Source: CAYXVF01 sp964468125
Lineage (GTDB): Bacteria; Myxococcota; XYA12-FULL-58-9; CAYXVF01
Length of the DNA: 45,357 nt
Assembly (NCBI GenBank): GCA_964468125.1
Contig: CAYXVF010000046.1
Coordinates: 1 to 45,357, forward strand
Reading direction: 5' to 3'
This document shows, piece after piece, positions 34,161-40,731 of this stretch. Below the pieces are notes generated by a model, which worked only from the letters and a program-made list of their open reading frames with translations, was not told where the DNA came from and ran no database searches. Position 1 is the stretch's first letter. Every line of letters begins with the position of its first letter. The position numbers and the translations under genes are program-made.

Positions 34161-34922
34161 ATGAACGTCCTCACCGATCATCGAGCTCCGTTGTTCACCG
34201 TCACCCTGAACCGCCCAGAACGACGCAACGCCGTCGACCGCGACACCGCGGAAGCTCTCGCCGAGACCTTCCGCGCCTTCGACGAAGACGACGCTCTCTC
34301 GGTGGCGGTCCTCACCGGCGCTGGGGGCCATTTCTGTGCCGGGGCGGATCTGAAGGCGGTGGCCGAGGGGCGTGCAAATCGCGTCGAGGCAGAGGGCGAC
34401 GGCCCGATGGGCCCCACGCGCATGAGGCTGCGCAAGCCGGTGATCGCGGCCGTTTCCGGCTATGCGGTGGCCGGAGGGCTCGAGCTCGCCCTCTGGTGCG
34501 ACCTTCGAGTGGCCGAGGAGAGTGCGATCTTCGGGGTTTTTTGCCGCCGTTTTGGCGTACCGCTGATCGACGGGGGGACCGTTCGCCTGGCCCAGATCGT
34601 CGGGCTCGGTCGCGCCCTCGACCTCATCCTCACCGGTCGGCCCGTCACCGCACGAGAAGCGCTGCAGATGGGACTGGTCACCCAGGTCGTGCCCGACGGC
34701 GAGGCCCTTGCTGCCGCAGAGCGCCTCGCTGAGACGATCGCGTCCCATCCCCAAACCTGTCTCCGCAACGACCGGGCCTCTCTCCTGCACGCCTTCGATG
34801 TGAGCGCGTCGATGGCCGAGGAGCTGCGCTTAGGGCTCGAGACCCTCGCCTCCGGCGAAACGGCAGACGGAGCCGCCGCTTTCTCCGCGGGGGCCGGACG
34901 CCACGGCAAAGCGCGGATTTGA
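34161..34922 (+). CDS. Enoyl-CoA hydratase/isomerase (crotonase) family protein
   Basis: The 253-residue product has the crotonase fold. Oxyanion-hole blocks are HFCAGADLKAV and SGYAVAGGLELALWCDLRVA. The Glu in GGLELAL corresponds to the first catalytic Glu. The second catalytic Glu of classical hydratases (in the usual PE..LG region) is absent; this stretch reads FGVFCRRFGVPLIDGGTVRL. The protein may therefore catalyse an isomerase, hydrolase or lyase reaction on an acyl-CoA, not ordinary hydration. No fatty-acid or aromatic degradation genes flank it. A TetR regulator gene of the same size class as acyl-CoA regulators is nearby but not adjacent. Confidence 0.88.
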   Translation: MNVLTDHRAPLFTVTLNRPERRNAVDRDTAEALAETFRAFDEDDALSVAVLTGAGGHFCAGADLKAVAEGRANRVEAEGDGPMGPTRMRLRKPVIAAVSGYAVAGGLELALWCDLRVAEESAIFGVFCRRFGVPLIDGGTVRLAQIVGLGRALDLILTGRPVTAREALQMGLVTQVVPDGEALAAAERLAETIASHPQTCLRNDRASLLHAFDVSASMAEELRLGLETLASGETADGAAAFSAGAGRHGKARI

Positions 34923-34985
34923 CAGCGTCAACCAGGAGACTTGGACAATGTCTAGCTGGGTGGGGGAATTGGAGCACCTGCAGAC

Positions 34986-35355
34986 ATGAAGTTTCTGAGA
35001 ACCCTGAGCATCGGCTCTTTTCTACCCTCGGCTTTGGCTGCGCCATCGCCATGCCCTTTCGGGGTCCCGGCCTCGCGGACGGCCGCGCGACGGGGGATAG
35101 TGAGCGAATGGTGGTCGTCTCCATCACCCACGCGGTGCTCGACAGCGCCGAGAGATACGCCTTTGACCCGCGCGCTCGCGAAGATCATGTAGGAGCAACC
35201 GGGAGGCGGTCGATGCGGCCCGCCACGGATTGCTCCGCGCGAAGTTCCGCCGCGTCGCGGTCAAGGCGAGCGAGCTGCCGCTGAGCTGGGATCGGGCGCT
35301 CGCGCTCCTCGCCGAAGACCGTCCCAATCTCTCGGACCACGCCGGGAGCTACTGA
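34986..35355 (+). pseudogene. Decayed or frameshifted gene fragment
   Basis: The region between the crotonase and tetR holds no intact gene but has coding-like pieces in different frames. One piece at about 35108-35200 reads VVVSITHAVLDSAERYAFDP; another from about 35199 to the TGA at 35353-35355 reads EAVDAARHGLLRAKFRR and ends PNLSDHAGSY. Both have GC-rich third positions. A frameshift near 35190-35205 would join them. No family is recognised. The last bases overlap the stop of tetR. Confidence 0.35.
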
Positions 35356-35957
35356 AGCGCGTGTGTCGCCGGCGCGCGCAGCAGCGCGGTCAGTCCGTGC
35401 ACGACCTGGTCGCGCAGTGCGGAGAAGAACTCCTCGCCCGCGCCCTTGTTCGCGAAAGCTCCCTCGACGAGGAGGACCGCGACACCGTGCACGGCCGACC
35501 AGAGCAGGTGGATTATGGCCTCGACCGACAGCTCACCGCCGTAGCCCCCTTTCTTGGCCGCCCCCGATAGACGCACCAGGGTGCCGTAGGCGTCCGCAAC
35601 CGGGGGCATCGGCTCGCCGTCGTCGTGCAAATTGACGAGCGCCTTCTGGAACATCACCCGAAAGTGGCCGACGTGGTTTCGGGCAAACTCGACGTAGGCG
35701 AGGCCCGCGGCGCAAAGCTGGTCCAACGGGTCCGCCCCCGCGGATTCCGCCTCGCTGCGCATGGCATCGTCCAGAAGCGTGAAACCCTCGGCGACCAGAG
35801 CGCGCAAGATCCCGTGATAGTTGCCGAAGTGATGATACGGCGCCTGATGGCTCACGCCGGCGCGCCGGGCTACCTCGCGAAAGCTCACCTGGCGCACGCC
35901 GTGCTCGGCCACCAGATCTGCGCTGGCGTCGAGGATCTTTCGCCGAAGCTCGCTCAC
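35349..35957 (-). CDS. TetR-family transcriptional regulator
   Basis: The 202-residue protein has a canonical N-terminal helix-turn-helix (AEHGVRQVSFREVARRAGVS, then HQAPYHHFGNYHGILRALV). A helical ligand domain of the WHG/TetR_C type follows, with VMFQKALVNL and a central LLWSAVHGVAVLLVEG. It should repress genes until a small ligand binds. The GTG start at 35957 is chosen by the start of the first helix; an out-of-frame mini-frame ends over it. The upstream palindrome at 35982-35990 may be its own operator. Its target genes are not obvious. Confidence 0.88.
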   Translation of the reverse strand: MSELRRKILDASADLVAEHGVRQVSFREVARRAGVSHQAPYHHFGNYHGILRALVAEGFTLLDDAMRSEAESAGADPLDQLCAAGLAYVEFARNHVGHFRVMFQKALVNLHDDGEPMPPVADAYGTLVRLSGAAKKGGYGGELSVEAIIHLLWSAVHGVAVLLVEGAFANKGAGEEFFSALRDQVVHGLTALLRAPATHALQ

Positions 35958-35981
35958 CCGCCGTTCATCGCAGAAATTTGT

Positions 35982-35990
35982 GACACTGTC
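35982..35990. promoter_or_regulatory. Possible TetR operator palindrome
   Basis: GACACTGTC is a perfect 9-base palindrome (GACA-C-TGTC) 25 bp upstream of the tetR start codon, a usual place for autoregulation. It is short, so the call is tentative. Confidence 0.3.
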
Positions 35991-36045
35991 TACCTACACG
36001 ATTCGGCCCTCGAACTTCGCCGCCCGGCGAACAGGAGCACGCGGC

Positions 36046-37842
36046 CTACTCTTCGAGGGAGTCCGTGCGTTTCGACCGGCGCTTCGTGCGCTTCTTCTTG
36101 TTCTTGCGTGGGCGAGCGGTTGCTTCCGGCTCGGGCTCGGCAGGGCCGGTGGCGTCGAGCTCACGCTCTTTGACGGTGGCGGGCGCGAGCGCATAAACCC
36201 GGACCGAGTCATCCTCGAAGGCCACCTCCGCCCCATCCGCTGCTTCGAGAATGCGCGCACGCTCCTTCGTCAACCACACCTTCGCGACCACCAAGGTGCC
36301 CACCCCGCGGGCGCGAAGGTGCCGAACACCATCGGCGGTAGGAAAATCCGTCAGGCGTTCCTCGATCGCGCGCGTCTCCGGAGGAATGAACGTGGTCGGA
36401 GCGCCTACGATCGCGAGGCGGTGGATCAATGTGTCGTGGACGTCCTGCCAGGACGAGCCAAAACCCGAGGGGCCCACGTGGGCGATCGCTGCCGGCTCGC
36501 GGCCATCGAGTGACACCATCCACGGCTGGGCCACCGCGGCAGGAGGACGCACCACCGTCGCGGGCAGCGCCACACCTTCGAGCACCCCCAGCGCGAGCAC
36601 GGTCAAGGCGAGGCGCCGTCGCACGTGCAGCCGCGGCGGCTCGAGACGCGCGAAGGTCACCGCGGCGAGCCCGATGAGCATCGCATGCGTCACCGTCGCG
36701 AAGATCTCGCGGTGCCGCAGCCGATCGAGGCCTGGGTGAATGGACGTCATGAGATCGACAGCCCCCGCCGTGTTGCCCGCGTCTTGCCCCCCGAGCGTGA
36801 AGATGAACGCGACGAGGGCGGACATGGTTGCCGCGAGCACCCAGCGGCGGTGGGTTCGATAGCCCAGCCCGATCCCGACGAGCGCAAGCCCCGTCAGGAC
36901 GAGCCCGGGATAGAGCACGAAGCGGTCCGACGCCTCACCCAGGAGCTCGAAGCGCTGCAGCAGGGATCCCTGCGCAGCGAGAAACCAGTCGCCCATCGAG
37001 GCAACGCTCGGCCCCTCCCGCGCGATCGCACCCTCCAACGCTCGGCTCTGGCGCCAGAGCGGATAGGCCATGACTACCACTGTCCCCACGAGAACCGGGA
37101 GTAGGTTGCCGAGGGTCGTGAACCAACGTCGGCCGACGGGCAAGAGTAAAGCCAGAATCGGGATGACGATGCTCATCGCCACCAACAGCGCCGAAGATGT
37201 TCCGTAGGCCATCAACAGACACAACCCCACTGCCATCGCCCAACGCAGTTCACCTGTGACACTGAAACGGCCGATCGTGGCGATCCCGAAGACGAGCGGG
37301 AAGCTGACTATCAGCGTCGGGTCCCCGAGATGGGCCAGGGCGACCGGGCTCGCCTGCCCCAAGATGCCGAGCGCCATCGCCGAGCCCCAGCCGACCTTGA
37401 GCGCTCGCGCGAGGGCCGTAAACGCGACTCCGTTGAGGGTCAGGTAGACGAGAATCACCGCGTTGAATGCCAGAACCTCGTTGCCGCTCAGACGTTCGAG
37501 CCCCGCAAACAACAGGCCACTCAAGGGCTGTGTGTCGAAGTAGGCGAGCGCGTCGGTTGCCGGATGGTGGATCGGAGCGGCCCAGTACTCGGAAAAAAAA
37601 CGGCCGATTCGGTCCGCCTGCCAGCGCCAGACATAGAAATTGCGATAGAGCGCACCGCTCTCGTCCCCCGGGGAGACCACGAAGGAGCTTCCGAGCTCCG
37701 TCACGAGGGGGTAGGTCAACGCGATCGCGACGAGCGCGTGCATAAACGACACCGGGAGCCAGCGAATGCTGGTCACGGTGCTATCGGTCACCACCTCCCC
37801 GAGCGATTCGAGGAAGACTCCAGTGGTCCGTCCAGCACCCAT
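36046..37842 (-). CDS. Polytopic membrane protein, GT-C glycosyltransferase-like
   Basis: The product (598 aa from ATG 37842) has about ten membrane helices. A conserved-looking early loop (SPGDESGALYRNFYVWRWQ) recalls the acidic first-loop motif of lipid-linked sugar transferases. A soluble C-terminal domain follows, with a Lys/Arg-rich tail (ARPRKNKKKRTKRR). That layout resembles GT-C superfamily enzymes, but the family is not certain. The ATG 37842 lies 14 bp after the folA stop, which suggests co-transcription with thyA-folA; a GTG near 37791 behind GGGGAGG is an alternative start. The role may be in surface glycan or lipid modification. Confidence 0.65.
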   Translation of the reverse strand: MGAGRTTGVFLESLGEVVTDSTVTSIRWLPVSFMHALVAIALTYPLVTELGSSFVVSPGDESGALYRNFYVWRWQADRIGRFFSEYWAAPIHHPATDALAYFDTQPLSGLLFAGLERLSGNEVLAFNAVILVYLTLNGVAFTALARALKVGWGSAMALGILGQASPVALAHLGDPTLIVSFPLVFGIATIGRFSVTGELRWAMAVGLCLLMAYGTSSALLVAMSIVIPILALLLPVGRRWFTTLGNLLPVLVGTVVVMAYPLWRQSRALEGAIAREGPSVASMGDWFLAAQGSLLQRFELLGEASDRFVLYPGLVLTGLALVGIGLGYRTHRRWVLAATMSALVAFIFTLGGQDAGNTAGAVDLMTSIHPGLDRLRHREIFATVTHAMLIGLAAVTFARLEPPRLHVRRRLALTVLALGVLEGVALPATVVRPPAAVAQPWMVSLDGREPAAIAHVGPSGFGSSWQDVHDTLIHRLAIVGAPTTFIPPETRAIEERLTDFPTADGVRHLRARGVGTLVVAKVWLTKERARILEAADGAEVAFEDDSVRVYALAPATVKERELDATGPAEPEPEATARPRKNKKKRTKRRSKRTDSLEE

Positions 37843-37855
37843 GATGGGGCACAGC

Positions 37856-38380
37856 CTAGCCGGTCGAGCTCCGGGAGACGAAAGTTTGATGCTCCAAACG
37901 AGGGTCATCCTCGAGAACGGTCCGTGGGAGTGGCTCGAAACGCTCGCGGTCGATCGGCGGAAAGTGCACGGCAGAGGGATCGTCCACGCGGTCGGGCACG
38001 AAGGTCAGGTCGATGACGTTGGCGTAGCCCATGGCTTCGGCGTAGAGCCGAGCCCCGCCGATGAACCAAATCTCGCCCACCCCCGCCGCCGCGACCGCTC
38101 CTGCGAGGCTTTCAAAGGTCTCCACGCCTTCCAGGTCTTGCGAGGTGACGACCAGGTTGCGCCGATTCGGGAGGGGACGGCGCGGAAGCGATTCCCAGGT
38201 GAGGCGTCCCATGATGATCGTGGTTTCGGTGGTCAGTCTCTTGAAGCGTTTGAGATCCGCCGGGTAGTACCACGGGATTTGACCGTTCAAACCGATCGCG
38301 CCCTCCGGCGAGACTGCGGCGATCAGGCCCCGGACCGGTCCCGATACGCGCGAGCGCCAAGGCTCGTCGGCGGCGCTCAC
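37856..38380 (-). CDS. folA: Dihydrofolate reductase
   Basis: The 174-residue product shows the DHFR pattern: LIAAVSPEGAIGLNGQIPWY, the NADPH-binding TTIIMGRLTWESLP and IWFIGGARLYAEAM, and the C-terminal strands. It reduces dihydrofolate to tetrahydrofolate and so regenerates cofactor used by ThyA. It starts with a GTG that overlaps the thyA stop (GTGA), so the two are translationally coupled. The N-terminal extension of about 17 residues before the first strand may belong to a slightly later start. Confidence 0.94.
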   Translation of the reverse strand: MSAADEPWRSRVSGPVRGLIAAVSPEGAIGLNGQIPWYYPADLKRFKRLTTETTIIMGRLTWESLPRRPLPNRRNLVVTSQDLEGVETFESLAGAVAAAGVGEIWFIGGARLYAEAMGYANVIDLTFVPDRVDDPSAVHFPPIDRERFEPLPRTVLEDDPRLEHQTFVSRSSTG

Positions 38381-39258
38381 ACCGCGACCTTAAACTTGAT
38401 CGCCGGGTGCGGATCGTAGCCATCGAGGACGAAATGCGACATGAGCGCGTCTGTATCGAGCGCCATCAGGGGTGCGAGGTCGTCGATGCTCTTGATTCTG
38501 GGATCGATCCGCAGCTTCGGGAGCGGACGCGGCGAGCGGGCGAGCTGCTTCTCGAGACCCGGGATGTGATCGTACTCCGCCATCGAGCCGTCGGCTTTCG
38601 CCGTGTAGATGTGCGCATCGACCAGCGTGTGGGCGAAGAAGCCCGGGCGAATTCCGGTGAAGCGCGAGAAGAGCTCGATCAAGAACGAATAGCCGGCGAT
38701 GTTGTAGGGGACCCCAAGGGCGATGTCCGCGCTGCGTTGAGTGAGATGACAACAGAGCATGGGCTCGTTGTCCTGCCCCATCTGCACGTTGAAGATGAAC
38801 AGGAGATGGCAGGGCGGCAAGGCGCTGCTCTGCGCGTTGCCCGGGGCCCACGCGCTCACCACCATGCGGCGACTCATCGGGTTGGTCTTCAGCGTATCGA
38901 GGACGTAACGGATCTGGTCGTTGAAAGCAGGCCGACCCTCAGCGTCATGCACCGGATAGTTGCGCCAGAAATTACCGTAGGCGCTCGGAACCTGGCCGTT
39001 CTCGTCCGCCCAGGGATCCCAGAAGCGGCAGCCGTGTTTTTTGAGCAGCCCGATGTCCGTTGCGCCGGAGAGAAACCACAGGTTTTCGACCACGATGTTC
39101 TTCCAGCTGATCTCCTTGGTGGTGAGCAGCGGGAAGCCTTCGCGCAGATCGACCTCGTAGTTGATGTTGAAGGTCGACAGCGTGTCGACCCCAGTTCGGT
39201 TCTCCTTGCGCGTCCCGTGCTCCAGGGCTTCGCGCACGACGTCGTGGTATTGCTTCAT
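38377..39258 (-). CDS. thyA: Thymidylate synthase (ThyA)
   Basis: The 293-residue enzyme methylates dUMP to dTMP with methylene-tetrahydrofolate. Conserved blocks include KENRTGVDTLSTFN, PLLTTKEISWKNIVVE, WDPWADENGQVPSAYGNFWR, the active-site cysteine in ALPPCHLLF and the folate-binding SADIALGVPYNIAGY. The C-terminus ends in the usual AV. It precedes folA with a 4-bp overlap. A 14-bp tandem repeat lies 55 bp upstream of its start. Confidence 0.97.
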   Translation of the reverse strand: MKQYHDVVREALEHGTRKENRTGVDTLSTFNINYEVDLREGFPLLTTKEISWKNIVVENLWFLSGATDIGLLKKHGCRFWDPWADENGQVPSAYGNFWRNYPVHDAEGRPAFNDQIRYVLDTLKTNPMSRRMVVSAWAPGNAQSSALPPCHLLFIFNVQMGQDNEPMLCCHLTQRSADIALGVPYNIAGYSFLIELFSRFTGIRPGFFAHTLVDAHIYTAKADGSMAEYDHIPGLEKQLARSPRPLPKLRIDPRIKSIDDLAPLMALDTDALMSHFVLDGYDPHPAIKFKVAV

Positions 39259-39312
39259 GCGGATCCAATAACGCGAGGCTCTGACAGGCTTCCGAGGCAG
39301 CGCCGAGCCTCG

Positions 39313-39396
39313 ATGCGCTTCAGAAGATGCGCTTCAGAAGATGCGCTTCAGAAGATGCGCTTCAGAAGATGCGCCTCAGAAGATGCGCTTCAGAAT
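39313..39396 (+). repeat. Tandem repeat, 14-bp unit, six copies
   Basis: Units of ATGCGCTTCAGAAG begin at 39313, 39327, 39341, 39355, 39369 (one T-to-C change) and 39383 (last base changed). The array lies between the 3' end of the small gene at 39390-39800 and thyA. The stop codon of that gene falls inside the last unit. Because the unit is 14 bp, copy-number change would alter spacing upstream of thyA-folA. Confidence 0.95.
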
Positions 39397-39800
39397 ACGT
39401 GATCGGGCTTGCCGCTTTCGTCGAAGAGAACGGTCTCCACGAGCTCCAAGGGTCTCTCTCCCTCGCGATCCACCCGGTACACCTCGAGGCGCCGTTCGGC
39501 AGGCTCGAAGATGTAGACGTAGTCGATGACGTCCGAGAACTCTCTGAGCTCGTTCGGCGTGTGGTAAGGCGGCCAGCTGTAGTCCGGGGCGCGCGTGTTC
39601 TTCTGCATCTTGGACCAGCCGCCGGGCACCGCGTCGATCACGTCACGGACGAGACCGGACAGATCTCCACCGCGTCGCTCGCACTCCTTGATCAGGAAAT
39701 TGCCGAGATCCTTCGGCTGACTGCCCCAGTTGTTCCAGACGCCCTTCCAGGCGCCCGCCCCCTCAGATCTCGCAACAATCGCACGCGTTCCCATGACCAT
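39390..39800 (-). CDS. Small conserved protein with MGTRAIV start
   Basis: The 136-residue product starts MVMGTRAIVARSEGAGAWKG and continues VWNNWGSQPKDLG. It resembles small hypothetical proteins found in actinobacteria and phages that begin MGTRxxI and contain a Trp-containing 'HWDG-P' segment. The C-terminal half has YVYIFEPAERRLEVYRVD, a beta-rich region. AAGGGGGGC lies just before ATG 39800; the in-frame start at 39842 lacks one. The function is unknown. The stop is inside the tandem-repeat array. Confidence 0.7.
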   Translation of the reverse strand: MVMGTRAIVARSEGAGAWKGVWNNWGSQPKDLGNFLIKECERRGGDLSGLVRDVIDAVPGGWSKMQKNTRAPDYSWPPYHTPNELREFSDVIDYVYIFEPAERRLEVYRVDREGERPLELVETVLFDESGKPDHVF

Positions 39801-40037
39801 GCCCCCCTTGTCTGCCCGAACGTTAACAGCCGGCTCCGACATTCAAAGGGTGCGGCAATGTCGTTTTCCGCGATCCATGACGTCACCGAGCTGTCACGAG
39901 GCAGCTAGCAATCGCGCGCGATCGTGAAAAGCGAAATCGGCGCGGTGCGGCAAATGATCGACGGGCCAAGCTCGCGGCCCTCGCGGGTGCGACCAAAGAC
40001 GCTGGCACCGCGGGCCTCCGGCCCTTATCACAGGTCC

Positions 40038-40640
40038 ATGGCCTCGCCCTCACATCCCGTCGTCGCCGCGGTCCTCGACCCGGTCATGGCGCCTCTGCAG
40101 AAGATCCGCGCGCGCACGATCCCTGAAGTGAGCGGACGGGTCCTGGAGATCGGCGCTGGAACCGGCGAGAATTTCGCCCACTACCGCAGTGCCCGCTCGG
40201 TCATGGCGATCGAGCCGGACCCGCACATGCGCCGGCGAGCTGAGCGTAAACTCGGGGACACGACAGTTCCGATCGAGCTGCGCGACGCCGGTGCCGAGTC
40301 ACTCCCTTTTGAGGACCGCAGCTTCGACACGGTGGTCGCCACCTGGGTGCTCTGCACGATCCCCGAGGTGGAACGGGCGATTTCTGAAATGCGACGGGTC
40401 TTGGCGCCCGGCGGGACCTTGGTCTTTGCCGAACACGTGCGCTCGCGCTACCCCGTGGCCCGCGGCATGCAGCGCGCACTGAACCCCGCCTGGCGGTTTG
40501 TCGCCGGCGGCTGCAACCTGCACCGCGACGCGGTCGGGCTGCTCGCGGACGCAGGGCTCGACGTCACGGAGCAATTCGGCGTCGGGCCCCAGCGCTGGAC
40601 CCTCACGCCGATGGTGGTAGGCCGAGCGATCAAGCGATGA
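40038..40640 (+). CDS. Class I SAM-dependent methyltransferase
   Basis: The 200-residue product has SAM motif I VLEIGAGTGENFAHY, an acidic residue ending the second strand (MAIEPDPHM), motif II-like DTVVATWVLCTIPE and motif III MRRVLAPGGTLVFAEHV. It is of the Methyltransf_11 (UbiE-like) type; the substrate is unknown. The start at 40038 directly precedes the first helix; the longer frame to 39924 is Arg/Pro-rich and has no ribosome site. It is followed, with 91 bp between, by the kinase gene. Confidence 0.85.
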   Translation: MASPSHPVVAAVLDPVMAPLQKIRARTIPEVSGRVLEIGAGTGENFAHYRSARSVMAIEPDPHMRRRAERKLGDTTVPIELRDAGAESLPFEDRSFDTVVATWVLCTIPEVERAISEMRRVLAPGGTLVFAEHVRSRYPVARGMQRALNPAWRFVAGGCNLHRDAVGLLADAGLDVTEQFGVGPQRWTLTPMVVGRAIKR

Positions 40641-40731
40641 GCCCGATCCGCGCTCAGACGAGCACCACGCGCGATGCGCGCCGACCCAGGGCGCGCTGGC
40701 GAGGGACCCCGAAACTTGCAAGACTCACCTC

